Below the pieces are notes generated by a model. That model ran no database searches. It was not told the DNA's origin and was given only the letters and a program-made list of their open reading frames with translations. From assembly GCA_012270045.1 (NCBI GenBank), contig JAAXJC010000153.1, positions 43,655 through 107,654 of the forward strand: a DNA stretch of 64,000 nucleotides, written 5' to 3'. The stretch's first letter is position 1; every line of letters begins with the position of its first letter. The translations under genes were made by a program, and so were the position numbers. The stretch comes from Luminiphilus sp. (GTDB taxonomy: Bacteria > Pseudomonadota > Gammaproteobacteria > Pseudomonadales > Halieaceae). This document shows positions 1 through 9,221 of the stretch, piece after piece.

Positions 1-193
1 TGTAGCAGTGCCCACAGCCGTACCAGAAGAATTCCGTAACGATCACTTGGTCGGTCGGTCCAACCCGCACAGCTGGGGAGACCACCTTGTAATGCTCCCC
101 TTCCCGCCACTCGGACTCTGCCCGGGCGCCGCCGGCGATAAGGACAAGGGAGGCGAGTAGCACTCCCATCAGCTGTTTAGCAAAAACGACCAT
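1..193 (-). CDS. dsbA: Thiol:disulfide interchange protein DsbA (N-terminal part, cut by window edge)
   Basis: DsbA is the periplasmic oxidant that introduces disulfide bonds into exported proteins. Only the first 64 codons are in the window. Reading down from the ATG at 193 gives a signal peptide with a hydrophobic core (GVLLASLVLIAGGARA), a mature N-terminus, and then the thioredoxin-fold active site FFWYGCGHC about residues 56-63, where CGHC is the redox pair. The place next to a cytochrome c4 gene matches the Pseudomonas order engB-cyt c5-cyt c4-dsbA. The rest of the gene lies left of the window. The assignment rests on the CGHC motif in its correct context and is fairly secure; a related DsbA-like oxidase is the only alternative. 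Confidence 0.87.
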   Translation of the reverse strand, partial: MVVFAKQLMGVLLASLVLIAGGARAESEWREGEHYKVVSPAVRVGPTDQVIVTEFFWYGCGHCY

Positions 194-278
194 ACTTGGC
201 TCCACTGGGCTCATTGATTGCGTGCCAGCACGGTGCCAACACCGTTGCCAGCCTACCAAGGGTTGGACTCGATGGGGA

Positions 279-294
279 GGCCGGAGTTCCGGCC
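279..294. repeat. Perfect inverted repeat between the cytochrome c4 and dsbA genes
   Basis: GGCCGGA-GT-TCCGGCC is a 7-bp perfect stem with a 2-nt loop just downstream of the cytochrome c4 stop codon. There is no U-run, so it is not a classical terminator. It could be a 3' stabilising hairpin or a processing site between the two messages. Confidence 0.4.
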
Positions 295-306
295 ACGCCT
301 CTGGAA

Positions 307-945
307 CTAGCGCAGGCCCGCCGCGTAGCTGGCAACGGCTTCGATTTCAAGGTCACTGAGCTCGAAGGCCGTGGTGCGCATGATTTTGGTATCGCCGTCG
401 TTGGTCCGGCCTGCCGGGTCCTCATAACCCTTGCGGAACATTTTCAGCTGGGCTGCAATGTAATCGGCATGCTGACCGGCCAGGCCGGGAAAGCCACCAG
501 GGCCATTGCCTTTACCGGTGGGGCTGTGGCACCCCGAGCAGGCGGCGACCTTGCGCTCCATGATGCCCGACATGTAGACCTTCCGACCCAGTTCCAGCAG
601 ATCGGCATCGGCCATTTCGGTACTGCGGACCTTGCTGTCATAAAAAGCAGCGATGTCAGCCAGGTCCTGATCAGACATGTTGTCAACCTGCCCGGCCATG
701 GCAGCCACCGGGCGGCGACCGTCACGGATATCCTGCATCTGCTTGAGCAGGTACTTTTCACCCAGCCCCGCGAGCTTGGGGAAGTTCGGCACCACACTGT
801 TGCCATCTGCTCCGTGGCAGGCACCGCAGGTGACCGCCTTGGCTTCCCCGGCAGCGGCATCACCCTGAACCGGGTCGGCTGCCTGGGCCGTTGCCATTGC
901 CAGGACCAGCGCTGCTGTCGCGATTATCCTCATCATATTGAACAT
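307..945 (-). CDS. Diheme cytochrome c4
   Basis: A 212-residue periplasmic diheme electron carrier, which in relatives passes electrons to terminal oxidases. A signal peptide ends near AQAADP. Two CxxCH heme sites are visible, CGACH about residue 41 and CSGCH about residue 137, one in each of two homologous halves, with Met residues downstream as likely sixth ligands (for example in KIMRTTAFELS). Length and the double-domain pattern fit the c4 family. The ATG at 945 sits directly against a weak TTTGGA element, so the ATG at 936 may be the true start. It lies 24 bp after the monoheme cytochrome c5 gene and is probably co-transcribed with it and with dsbA. Confidence 0.93.
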   Translation of the reverse strand: MFNMMRIIATAALVLAMATAQAADPVQGDAAAGEAKAVTCGACHGADGNSVVPNFPKLAGLGEKYLLKQMQDIRDGRRPVAAMAGQVDNMSDQDLADIAAFYDSKVRSTEMADADLLELGRKVYMSGIMERKVAACSGCHSPTGKGNGPGGFPGLAGQHADYIAAQLKMFRKGYEDPAGRTNDGDTKIMRTTAFELSDLEIEAVASYAAGLR

Positions 946-969
946 TCCAAATTACAGTTGCTGTTGGTG

Positions 970-1287
970 CTACTCGGGCGACGCCATATAGGTAATCAGT
1001 GCCGCGTATTCCTCGTCGCTGCAATCGGCGCACAAGCCGGTGGGTGGCATGGCGTTCAAACCATTTTTGACCGACGCCACCAGCGCCTCCATTCCCTTCG
1101 CCATTCGGGGCTCCCAGGCCGCCACGTCGTGGGTTTTTGGGGCACCCGCCGCACCGGACACATGGCACATGGCACAGGACTTGCCGTACTTGTCCATATC
1201 GGGCTCAGCCACAACCGGAGTGGCAATGGCGGCTACCGTCAGCGCGGCTGGTGCAGCTATACGCCGCAGTACTCTCATTCGGTTCAT
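970..1287 (-). CDS. Monoheme cytochrome c5 family protein
   Basis: A small periplasmic c-type cytochrome of 105 residues. The signal peptide ends about residue 27 (TPVVAEP). One heme site, CAMCH at residues 38-42, is followed by a NAMPP element, whose Met is the likely axial ligand, and then by CADC, the cysteine pair typical of c5 proteins. The open frame continues upstream to 1416. The ATG at 1287 is chosen because a good GAGGAA ribosome site stands 7 bases before it and the signal peptide begins there. It is the first gene of the cyt c5-cyt c4-dsbA run and diverges from engB. Confidence 0.9.
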   Translation of the reverse strand: MNRMRVLRRIAAPAALTVAAIATPVVAEPDMDKYGKSCAMCHVSGAAGAPKTHDVAAWEPRMAKGMEALVASVKNGLNAMPPTGLCADCSDEEYAALITYMASPE

Positions 1288-1418
1288 AACAATTCCTCGG
1301 TCTGTGATGCGAACACAACGCGCCCGGGCGGTTATTGTCCTCCCCACTGACACACATGTGCCGCAGGGAAAAGCGCGTGGCATTATAGACAAACACCCCG
1401 CCCGGACAAAAGCCAACC

Positions 1419-2087
1419 ATGGCCAAGGATTACAACCCTGAAAAGACGCTGCAGAGCATTGACTTTCGCGCCACCGCGTTTTTGCAAAGCGCCAGCCAGC
1501 TGTCCAATGCGCCCCCGGATCTGGGCTCCGAGGTCGCTTTTGCAGGTCGCTCCAACGCCGGAAAATCCAGCGCCATCAATACCCTGACAGGTAATCGTAA
1601 ACTGGCAAGGACCAGCCGCACCCCCGGGCGCACCCAGTTGATCAATTTTTTCTCTCTCAGTGACAACCAGCGGCTGGTGGACCTGCCCGGCTATGGCTAC
1701 GCGAAAGTGCCACTGAAAATGAAACGGGAGTGGAACCGACACATGGCGGCTTATCTGCAGCGCCGTGAGAGTTTGCGCGGCCTGATCCTGCTCATGGATA
1801 TCAGGCACCCGCTCACTGATGCCGATGAGCAGATGGTCGGTTGGGCTGCCGCGGCGCAAATGCCGGTGCACGTGCTGCTGACCAAGGCCGATAAGCTGAA
1901 GCGGGGACCCGCCAAATCGACCCTGCTGGGGGTACAGGCGCGACTGCTGGAGTTCGGCAACCTCACCACCGCCCAGTGCTTTTCCTCGCTCAAGGGCGAC
2001 GGCTTACCGGAACTGCGAAAAAAACTTACCGCCTGGCTGACGGACGAGTCGGTACTGATGGCCGAGGACCCCGACGCCGATCAGTGA
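1419..2087 (+). CDS. engB: Ribosome biogenesis GTPase EngB (YihA/YsxC)
   Basis: A 222-residue essential GTPase needed for late assembly of the 50S ribosomal subunit. The G motifs are intact: P-loop GRSNAGKSS about residues 43-51, G3 [11 protein letters not shown] about 88-98 and G4 TKAD about 154. The GYGYAKVP switch is diagnostic of the EngB/YsxC group. The gene diverges from the cytochrome c5 gene across 131 bp that must hold both promoters. Its last 7 bases overlap the 3' end of polA on the other strand. The C-terminal tail is acidic. Confidence 0.96.
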   Translation: MAKDYNPEKTLQSIDFRATAFLQSASQLSNAPPDLGSEVAFAGRSNAGKSSAINTLTGNRKLARTSRTPGRTQLINFFSLSDNQRLVDLPGYGYAKVPLKMKREWNRHMAAYLQRRESLRGLILLMDIRHPLTDADEQMVGWAAAAQMPVHVLLTKADKLKRGPAKSTLLGVQARLLEFGNLTTAQCFSSLKGDGLPELRKKLTAWLTDESVLMAEDPDADQ

Positions 2088-4801
2088 GCCTCATCCCAGT
2101 TGCTGCCGACTCCGGCTTCTACGATCAGCGGCACATCAAGGTTGACCACGCCCGACATCAGGTCTGGCAATGTTGCCAGCAGTGTATCCGTTGCATCCTC
2201 GGCCACCTCAAATACCAGTTCATCGTGCACCTGCATGATCATCAGGGCATCGACCTGCTGCCCGGACAGCCACCCATCGACGGCGATCATCGCCAGCTTG
2301 ATGATATCTGCCGCCGTGCCCTGCATGGGGGCATTGATCGCCGTGCGCTCGGCCGCCATCTGTCGCTGCTTGTTGCGGGCATTGATTTCCGGCAGGTACA
2401 GCCGGCGGCCCAGCAGGGTCTCGACATAGCCCTGCTGATGGGCCAACTCCCGGGTAGCGGTCATGTAATCCGCAACACCCGGGTAACGCTCGAAGTAGCG
2501 ATCAATGTAAGCCTGGGCCTCGTTACGCCCCAGCTGTAGCTGGCGGGCCAGGCCAAAGGCGGACATGCCGTAGATGAGACCAAAGTTGATGGCCTTGGCT
2601 TTTCTGCGTTGGTCGGCTGATACCGCCTCCAGTTCGACACCGAATACCTCGGCGGCAGTAGCGCTGTGGACATCAAGGTCGGCGCCAAAGGCACCCAACA
2701 AGCCGGCGTCCTGTGACAGATGGGCCATGATGCGCAATTCAATCTGGGAGTAATCCGCGGCCACAATTTGGCGCCCCGGCCGCGCGCAAAAGGCCTGTCG
2801 GATCCGACGCCCCTCCTCGGTACGGATGGGGATGTTCTGGAGATTGGGGTCCGATGATGACAAACGGCCGGTGGCGGTAACCGCCTGGTGGTAGGAGGTA
2901 TGGACTCGTCCGGTATCGGGGTCGATCATCTCGGGCAGCTTGTCGGTGTAGGTAGACCGCAGCTTGCTCAGACTCCGATACTCCATGAGCACTGCCGGTA
3001 ACGGATAGTCCAGCGCCAACTCGGCCAGCACCTCCTCCGCGGTCGAGGGGGCACCCTTGGGGGTTTTTTTCAGTACCGGCAGCTCCAACTTCTGAAACAG
3101 TATTTCCCCCAGCTGTTTGGGCGAGCCCAGGTTGAAGGGCTGCCCTGCCAGCTCATGGGCGCGCTGCTCCAGGGCCGCCATGCGCTCACCCAGCTCATGG
3201 CTGTGGTCCACGAGCCGCTGTCGATCAACCCAGGTGCCATTGCGCTCTATCCGCGACAGCACCGGGACCAGAGGCATTTCCACATCCTGATACAGGTCCT
3301 TGAGCCTCTGTTCCGCTTCCAGGCGAGGCCACAGGGTCTGGTGCAGTTTCAGGGTGACAGCGGCATCTTCAGCCGCATAGGGTGCGGCCTGTTCTAGGGC
3401 CACCTGATTGAATGTCAATTGTTTAGCGCCCTTGCCCGCCACCTCCTCGAAATGGGTGGTTTTTTGACCCAGGTATTTTAGCGCCAGGCTGTCCATATCA
3501 TGACGGCTGCCGGTGGCGTCCAGGACATAGGACTGCAACATGGAATCGTGGGCAATGCCCTTCAGCTGAATGCCATAGTTGACCAGTACATTGGCGTCGT
3601 ACTTCAGGTTCTGGCCCACCTTCGGACGCTCCGGGTCTTCCAGCAGCGGCCGGAGCCTGGCGAGCACGGTATCCCGGTCCAGCTGTTCCGGAGCGCCGGG
3701 GTAATCGTGGGCGACAGGGATGTAGGCAGCCCTGGACCCCTCCACAGCCAGGGCAACCCCAACAATCTCCGCCTGCATGTAGTCGAGACTGGTGGTTTCG
3801 GTATCGAAGGCAAACACCGGCGCCGCTTCGATAGCTGCCAGCCAGTGATCGAACTGCTCAATATCCAGCACCGTCACAACCTCCAGCGCCGGCTCGGCCG
3901 GAGCGGGTTCCCCCTCTGTGTCCGGGCCGGGCTCGGACAGGGCGTCGGACAACCAGCCCTTGAATTCGAGCTCCCGGTACCAGTCGGTCAGGACGGCCTG
4001 GTCGGGGGGCGTCGCCAATAACTCGTCGGGCTGCAGCGCCAGGTCACAATCGGTTTTTATGGTGGCCAGCTGATAGGAGAGCTGCGCCGATTCCCGGTGC
4101 TCTGCCAGCCGTCCACCCAGTTTCTGGGCACCCCGAACCGGCAGATCAGCCACCTTATCAAGGCCGGCATAAATCGCCTCGATACCGCCCAGGGCCTGCA
4201 GCAATGCCAGCGCAGTTTTTTCGCCCACACCGGGCACCCCGGGGATGTTGTCGACCTTATCCCCCTGCAGAGCCAGCAGGTCAATAATCAGGTCGGGCGG
4301 CACACCGAACTTTTCGACAACACCGCCGTGGTCCATGGTGGTGTTGGTCATGGTGTTAACCAGCGTGACATGGTCGTTGACCAATTGGGCCATGTCCTTG
4401 TCGCCGGTGGATATCAGCACTCGCTGGTCACGTCCCGCCGCCGCCACCGCCAGTGTGCCGATAACATCATCGGCCTCCACTCCGGAGACACAGACAAGTG
4501 GCAGACCCATCGCCCGGATAATGGCGTGGATGGGCTCTATCTGCTCCCGCAGCTCCTCGGGCATGGGCGGCCGGTTGGCCTTGTACTCGGCATAAATTTC
4601 GTTGCGAAAGGTTGGACCCTTGGCATCAAAAACAACCACCACCTGGTCGTCGGGGTAATCGGCAACCAGCTTGCGGATCATGCCAATAACGCCCTTCACC
4701 GCACCGGTATTGAGGCCCTTCGAATTGGTCAGGGCAGGCAGGGCGTGGTAGGCGCGAAACAGATAAGAGGAACCATCAACCAGAACCAGTGCAGGGCTCA
4801 T
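2081..4801 (-). CDS. polA: DNA polymerase I
   Basis: A 906-residue polymerase for Okazaki-fragment maturation and excision repair. All three domains are present: an N-terminal 5'-3' flap nuclease (about 1-290, with [11 protein letters not shown] and helix-hairpin-helix [12 protein letters not shown]), a 3'-5' proofreading domain that keeps its DTET metal-binding motif (333-336), and the polymerase with motif A DYSQIELR (about 680), the O-helix [14 protein letters not shown] and motif [10 protein letters not shown] (about 857). It therefore looks proofreading-competent. It starts 4 bases after the stop of the Sco gene, so it is probably translated from the oxidase-assembly transcript as well as from any promoter of its own. 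A linker rich in Pro and Glu (about 290-306) separates the first two domains. Confidence 0.98.
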   Translation of the reverse strand: MSPALVLVDGSSYLFRAYHALPALTNSKGLNTGAVKGVIGMIRKLVADYPDDQVVVVFDAKGPTFRNEIYAEYKANRPPMPEELREQIEPIHAIIRAMGLPLVCVSGVEADDVIGTLAVAAAGRDQRVLISTGDKDMAQLVNDHVTLVNTMTNTTMDHGGVVEKFGVPPDLIIDLLALQGDKVDNIPGVPGVGEKTALALLQALGGIEAIYAGLDKVADLPVRGAQKLGGRLAEHRESAQLSYQLATIKTDCDLALQPDELLATPPDQAVLTDWYRELEFKGWLSDALSEPGPDTEGEPAPAEPALEVVTVLDIEQFDHWLAAIEAAPVFAFDTETTSLDYMQAEIVGVALAVEGSRAAYIPVAHDYPGAPEQLDRDTVLARLRPLLEDPERPKVGQNLKYDANVLVNYGIQLKGIAHDSMLQSYVLDATGSRHDMDSLALKYLGQKTTHFEEVAGKGAKQLTFNQVALEQAAPYAAEDAAVTLKLHQTLWPRLEAEQRLKDLYQDVEMPLVPVLSRIERNGTWVDRQRLVDHSHELGERMAALEQRAHELAGQPFNLGSPKQLGEILFQKLELPVLKKTPKGAPSTAEEVLAELALDYPLPAVLMEYRSLSKLRSTYTDKLPEMIDPDTGRVHTSYHQAVTATGRLSSSDPNLQNIPIRTEEGRRIRQAFCARPGRQIVAADYSQIELRIMAHLSQDAGLLGAFGADLDVHSATAAEVFGVELEAVSADQRRKAKAINFGLIYGMSAFGLARQLQLGRNEAQAYIDRYFERYPGVADYMTATRELAHQQGYVETLLGRRLYLPEINARNKQRQMAAERTAINAPMQGTAADIIKLAMIAVDGWLSGQQVDALMIMQVHDELVFEVAEDATDTLLATLPDLMSGVVNLDVPLIVEAGVGSNWDEAH

Positions 4802-4805
4802 AACA

Positions 4806-5456
4806 TCAGTTCTCCCAAAGGTAGCGGGCCGAGCGGTAGGTCACCTTTGCCTTGGCCAGGTCCAGGGGCGCCTTGAAAAAGCCGTGGTAATGACCCCGGG
4901 GATTCACCAATGCAATGTTGGCGCTGTGATCCAGCTGATAGCTGCCGTCAGCCGCCGTAACCTTTTTGAACGGCGCATTGAAACCACGGGCCAGACCCAG
5001 CACGTCAATGAAATTCCCGGTCACCCCGAGAAATGCCGGATCAAAATAGGGCACATATTGGGCCAGCACCTCGGGTGTATCCCGTGCCGGGTCCACGGTG
5101 ACCATAACCACCCGGGTATCGGCAGCTTCCGTGCTTTCCAGTTCCTGCACCAGTCGCGCGAGGAAGGACATGGTGGTCGGGCAGATATCGGGACAGTGGG
5201 TGAAGCCAAAGAACAACAGGGTCCAGTGCCCCGTCAGAGCGGCCCTGTCGAAGCTGTCACCCCGGTGATCCAGCAGTTGAAAATCCCCCAACTCCCGTGG
5301 GGTATCAAAGACATAGAGGCCATTGATCTGCATTTCGGTCGGGCTCATTACCCGGGGCATCTGTATCCGATTTACGAAGCTTACAAGAATTACCGCAACC
5401 AGCAGCAACACTCCCAGCACGGTCAGCCGGATTCGATTTTTTTCAGACAGCGGCAA
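4806..5456 (-). CDS. SCO1/SenC/PrrC family copper chaperone
   Basis: A 216-residue membrane-anchored thioredoxin-fold protein that delivers copper to the CuA site of cytochrome c oxidase subunit II. One N-terminal transmembrane helix (about 10-30) precedes the periplasmic domain. The copper ligands are visible: CPDIC (about 97-101) and the distal His in DHSANIALV. It follows ctaB by 25 bp and precedes polA by 4 bp. The context at the end of an aa3 oxidase assembly run supports the role directly. Confidence 0.94.
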   Translation of the reverse strand: MPLSEKNRIRLTVLGVLLLVAVILVSFVNRIQMPRVMSPTEMQINGLYVFDTPRELGDFQLLDHRGDSFDRAALTGHWTLLFFGFTHCPDICPTTMSFLARLVQELESTEAADTRVVMVTVDPARDTPEVLAQYVPYFDPAFLGVTGNFIDVLGLARGFNAPFKKVTAADGSYQLDHSANIALVNPRGHYHGFFKAPLDLAKAKVTYRSARYLWEN

Positions 5457-5481
5457 GAGAAGACTCCGTCGGAATGCGGTG

Positions 5482-6381
5482 CTACAACAACACGCCCAAC
5501 AGCCAGTGGTCAGCCAGCATGATGACGAAAAGCATCAGCAGGTAGGTTATAGAGTATTTGAAGGTCTCCATGGGTGCCTTGTCATTCTTACCGCGCACGA
5601 TTTCGATGGCCCAGTAGATGAAAACACTGCCCAGCAGCACGGCCCCGGCCAGATACAGGGGCCCACTCATACGGGTAGCAAAGGGCAGCAGGGTGACCAG
5701 GAACATGATGATGGTGTAAAGCAGGGTATGCAGGGCGGCGAACCGGGTGCCGTGGGTGACCGGCAACATGGGAATACCCACGGAGGCGTATTCGTCACGG
5801 CGATGGATGGCCAGCGCCCAGAAATGGGGCGGCGTCCAGGCGAAGATGATCAGTACCAGCAGCAGGGCGTGTCCGTGCAGTTCCCCGGTCACAGCCGTCC
5901 AGCCCAGCAAAGGCGGCGCCGCTCCTGCAAGGCCCCCAATCACGATGTTCTGGGGTGTCGCCCGCTTGAGATACATGGTGTAAACAAAGGCGTAGCCAAT
6001 CAGACTGGCCACCGTCAGCACGGCGGTTAACACGTTGACCCAGAGCACCAGCACCGTCACACCCAGGGTGGCCAGGGCAAAGGCAAACAGTGTGGCGTCC
6101 TGCTGGGAAATTCGCCCGGTGGCAACGGGACGGGCCTGGGTCCGCGCCATTTGCTGGTCAATACGCTCGTCGACAATGTGGTTAATGGCCGCCGCGGCAC
6201 CGGCGCAGAGGGCGATGCCCAGGTTACCGAACACCAGGGGCTGCCATGGCACCAGACCCGGCACGGCCATACACATGCCGATGACGGCCGTGAGAATCAT
6301 AAGCGCCACAACCCTGGGTTTGGTTAACTCAAGGTAATCCTGCCAGAGCGGTGCAGCATAGACTGTGGATTCAGCCATCAC
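5482..6381 (-). CDS. ctaB: Protoheme IX farnesyltransferase (heme O synthase)
   Basis: A 299-residue polytopic UbiA-family prenyltransferase that adds farnesyl to heme B to give heme O, the precursor of heme A. The cytoplasmic loop with the polyprenyl-diphosphate motif is present as INHIVDERID followed by MARTQARPVATGR. About eight to nine membrane segments are evident. Its start overlaps the stop of the SURF1 fusion gene by 4 bases, so the two are translationally coupled. In related clusters the heme A synthase ctaA stands immediately upstream of ctaB; here that gene is missing. Confidence 0.96.
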   Translation of the reverse strand: MMAESTVYAAPLWQDYLELTKPRVVALMILTAVIGMCMAVPGLVPWQPLVFGNLGIALCAGAAAAINHIVDERIDQQMARTQARPVATGRISQQDATLFAFALATLGVTVLVLWVNVLTAVLTVASLIGYAFVYTMYLKRATPQNIVIGGLAGAAPPLLGWTAVTGELHGHALLLVLIIFAWTPPHFWALAIHRRDEYASVGIPMLPVTHGTRFAALHTLLYTIIMFLVTLLPFATRMSGPLYLAGAVLLGSVFIYWAIEIVRGKNDKAPMETFKYSITYLLMLFVIMLADHWLLGVLL

Positions 6382-7886
6382 CCCCCTCCGGAGTTTTTCA
6401 GCAGGAATTTCAGGTCAGAGATCACAGCCTTGTAGTCCAGTCCATCCTCGTAGCGCATCATTATCCAGCCGGCAGGATCTGCCAGATACCAGCCGCCCTG
6501 CCACTCTACACTGTCTTCCAACGCGGATTCATTGAACAGGTTGGCAAAGTCCTGTTTTTGCGCCTGCAGCGCGAGAACCCCCGAGTGCCCCAGTGCCAGA
6601 TACTCCAATACACTGCCAGAGTCAAAGCCCGCAGGCCATCCCTCGGGATCGACTGGCCCCCGCTCAACAGCCATCTCCGCCGCGGGATAGTCGGTGATAA
6701 CAACCCGGCGCACCCGATTGAAGTCCTTGCCCAGGGCCACGTGGATCTGTCGGGTAAACCAGATTCGCCGCTCACAGGCGGCATCACAGGCGTCCCCGGC
6801 TGCAGGCACGATGAGGGTCCAGCGTGGCTCGACGTCGCCCCAGCGGAATGCGATGCCGTTGTCATCGACAAAGCCAAGATGCTGTAAGCCCCGGGGGGGT
6901 GTCACCAGATCACCGTTATTGGCGGTGCCCAGAGCAGCCACCAGGTCCATGTCGCCCCTGGCGACCAGATACCACAGCAAGGACGCGCCCAGGATCATGG
7001 CCAGTGGGATGCCCCCGCTCAGCAGCAGGGTACCCCTGCCCGACCCCGTAACCGCCGCCTGTGGCGCCATGCCGATCCCGCCTGGTTGCGGGTGCCGGCG
7101 CCCGACCAACAACGGCCATACATTCGAACTGCGCAGCAGGAACGCCAACAGCAGGACCGCGGCCATGGCAAACCACTGCACGGCGTAACCGGTATGCTTT
7201 TCCGGGCTCTGGTTCACCGTCGTCCAGTTGGTACGCAGGGCAAGCGAATCCTCGGGCGCAATCCTCACCACCGCAGGCAGTACGCCTGCGCCCAACAGAC
7301 CGGACAGCCCACTACCCATGGCAGCGGCTTCATAGGCCTGGACAACGGCAGGCAGGGCCTCTGGAACCTGCTGCTCCGCCAGCAGAAAGGGCGCCTTCTG
7401 GGGCACATACAGGTGGCCGGAGACACTGTGGTAACCGGCCTCCAGCTCGGGGTCGGGCAGGCTGCGGCGCGCCGGATCCCCGGCGATCCAACCGATGTTA
7501 ACCGGGATATAACCCTCCGCTGCCGCCACCAGAGCCACCACCTCGTAGCCAAAGCGACCCTCCATGATCCTGTTGTCGATCAGCACATACCGGTCTGGGG
7601 CCAATGTACCCGCCACCAGCACCCTGCGGTCCGCAACAGCGGAGGCAGCGCGCCCGGTGGCGTCAGGTCCTGCCAGCGCCTGAAACAGATCGGCATCGGA
7701 GAGTGCTACCATTGCGCTGCGGGCCGCATGACGCGCTGCCAGATCCCGCTTTTCCCCTGCGCGATCCAACTGCCAAAAGCCCAGGGCCAGCAGGCAGGGA
7801 AAGAGGACCGCCGTAAACAGGGCAAGGCGCCATTCGAGTAACAGCTGCACCGGCCCCCAGGAAAGTTTATAGATACGCGCGGTCAT
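6378..7886 (-). CDS. SURF1 oxidase-assembly protein fused to a Sco/thioredoxin-like membrane protein
   Basis: A 502-residue protein joining two normally separate oxidase-assembly proteins. Residues 1-255 are a SURF1 domain: helix about 23-39, the conserved GFWQLDRAGEK, a periplasmic loop, then the closing TVNQSPEKHTGYAVQWF and a second helix. A short polar linker leads to a third helix (about 286-308) and a periplasmic domain. That domain resembles the cox-cluster hypothetical protein found between SURF1 and ctaA in pseudomonads: NNGDLVTPPR, then a thioredoxin-like fold with CDAAC (about 367-371) in the position of the Sco CxxxC copper motif. SURF1 helps place heme A in subunit I; the second domain has no proven function. 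The ATG at 7886 is preferred to a GTG at 7901, but no strong ribosome site marks either. Confidence 0.85.
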   Translation of the reverse strand: MTARIYKLSWGPVQLLLEWRLALFTAVLFPCLLALGFWQLDRAGEKRDLAARHAARSAMVALSDADLFQALAGPDATGRAASAVADRRVLVAGTLAPDRYVLIDNRIMEGRFGYEVVALVAAAEGYIPVNIGWIAGDPARRSLPDPELEAGYHSVSGHLYVPQKAPFLLAEQQVPEALPAVVQAYEAAAMGSGLSGLLGAGVLPAVVRIAPEDSLALRTNWTTVNQSPEKHTGYAVQWFAMAAVLLLAFLLRSSNVWPLLVGRRHPQPGGIGMAPQAAVTGSGRGTLLLSGGIPLAMILGASLLWYLVARGDMDLVAALGTANNGDLVTPPRGLQHLGFVDDNGIAFRWGDVEPRWTLIVPAAGDACDAACERRIWFTRQIHVALGKDFNRVRRVVITDYPAAEMAVERGPVDPEGWPAGFDSGSVLEYLALGHSGVLALQAQKQDFANLFNESALEDSVEWQGGWYLADPAGWIMMRYEDGLDYKAVISDLKFLLKNSGGG

Positions 7887-7915
7887 TGCCCGCTGCCACA
7901 CCCGAGGACGTTGAA

Positions 7916-8170
7916 TTGCTGAAAGTACTGATTGTGTTCTTTATGTTGGCGTTGGTCATGAGTCTGGGGTCGGGTCTGTACTTCCTGATGGCGGACCAGG
8001 GCAACCTTGCCAAAAAGCGGCTGTTCACCTCTCTGGGCATTCGGCTGGCGCTGGCGACAGGCCTCATCACCGTCATTGTATTCGGTGTCGCAACGGGGCA
8101 GCTGGGCCACAAGAACCCCTGGGACGCCGGCACTGTGGAACGACAGCAGCGCACCTCGGAAACCGACTGA
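7916..8170 (+). CDS. DUF2909 twin-transmembrane protein
   Basis: A protein of 84 residues with two transmembrane helices (about 2-22 and 38-60) and a short charged loop. The pattern matches DUF2909 proteins that accompany proteobacterial cytochrome c oxidase clusters; the function is unknown. The frame is open from a TTG at 7886. The TTG at 7916 is chosen because GAGGA stands 7 bases before it and the hydrophobic helix begins there. It is the only gene of this cluster on the plus strand, lying divergent from the SURF1 fusion and convergent with ctaE. Confidence 0.78.
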   Translation: MLKVLIVFFMLALVMSLGSGLYFLMADQGNLAKKRLFTSLGIRLALATGLITVIVFGVATGQLGHKNPWDAGTVERQQRTSETD

Positions 8171-8199
8171 GGTTTGCCCGACGCGCCGGGCCAGGTCAT

Positions 8200-9180
8200 C
8201 TACAGTATGTAGACAAACAAAAACAGGAATACCCAGACCACATCGACAAAGTGCCAGTACCAGCTGGAGGCCTCAAAGCCGAAATGGTCTGATGCTGTGA
8301 AATGATGGCCCTTCACCGAGCGAATCAGCTGCACCAGCAACATGGTCATACCCATGGCCACATGGAAGCCGTGGAACCCTGTCAACATGAAGAACGTAGA
8401 CCCGTAAATACCGGAGTTCAGGGTCAGGCCAAAATGGGCATAGGCCTCGTAGTACTCCGCCGCCTGCAGGCCAACGAAAATGATGCCCAGGGCGACGGTA
8501 ATGCCAAGCCAACGGTTGAATCGGGCCCGCTCGTCATTGAGTAGCGCCGTGTGGGCTACGTGTACGGTGAAGCTGGAGGACAACAGGATGATGGTGTTCC
8601 ACATGGGCAGCCACTGGTACCAATGGTGGGCATCAGCAAAGCTCATGCTTCGGTCCTGGGTCACGAAGTCACCGTTGTTGGCGATGGGCTGAGCATCGGT
8701 GCCGCCCACTGCCTCCTGGGGGGTAATCGCCGGTGGCCAGGAGAACTCAAACCCCGGCCAGAGCAAATCGTTCATGCGCCCCGCTTCGCCCTCGCCAGCC
8801 AGCCACGGGCCCGCCAGTTGCCGGACGTAAAACAAGGTGCCGAAAAACGCGGCAAAAAACATGACCTCGGAAAAAATAAACCAGAACATACCCAGCACGT
8901 AGCTGTGGCTCAGCTGGGCGCTGTTCATGCCCTGCATATTTTCCCGGATGGTCGTACGGAACCAGCTGGCCAAAGTGAGAATGAAGAAGGCCAGACCAAT
9001 GAACAACACCCATTTGGCGCTGCCCGCTTCGTGACTGCCGCCGAAGGTCATGTTGTTGAGCACCAGGCCGCCACCAAATACCGTCAGCAGCAGTCCAACC
9101 GTAGCGCGAACGGCGAGGCTCGAACTGTCAGGTACGTAGTACTTCTGGTAACCGGATGCTGCCTGTTCAGTGGCCGCCAT
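8200..9180 (-). CDS. ctaE: Cytochrome c oxidase subunit III
   Basis: Subunit III (326 residues) of the aa3 oxidase, an inner-membrane protein that stabilises the core and the proton-uptake path. Seven helices are expected. Family features include MFWFIFSEVMFF with its conserved Glu, a TGFHGFHV segment and the C-terminal WYWHFVDVVWVFLF. An extra loop of about 50 residues after helix III is usual in gammaproteobacteria. The ATG at 9180 has GGAG at good spacing. The upstream ATG at 9186 lies almost on the ribosome site and is rejected. It follows ctaG by 41 bp. Confidence 0.97.
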   Translation of the reverse strand: MAATEQAASGYQKYYVPDSSSLAVRATVGLLLTVFGGGLVLNNMTFGGSHEAGSAKWVLFIGLAFFILTLASWFRTTIRENMQGMNSAQLSHSYVLGMFWFIFSEVMFFAAFFGTLFYVRQLAGPWLAGEGEAGRMNDLLWPGFEFSWPPAITPQEAVGGTDAQPIANNGDFVTQDRSMSFADAHHWYQWLPMWNTIILLSSSFTVHVAHTALLNDERARFNRWLGITVALGIIFVGLQAAEYYEAYAHFGLTLNSGIYGSTFFMLTGFHGFHVAMGMTMLLVQLIRSVKGHHFTASDHFGFEASSWYWHFVDVVWVFLFLFVYIL

Positions 9181-9221
9181 GTGCATTCTCCAATTCTATG
9201 TTCATCCAGCGGCCGGACATG

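Noticed and set aside
196-1350. 384-residue plus-strand open frame
   Set aside because: It is antisense to the cytochrome c4 and c5 genes, whose heme motifs and signal peptides are clear. Its translation has no family pattern.
7859-7901. Possible frameshift or false join in the SURF1 fusion
   Set aside because: The frame is open without interruption through both domains and the linker, and both domains are full length, so there is no sign of a sequencing frameshift. It is reported as a true fusion.
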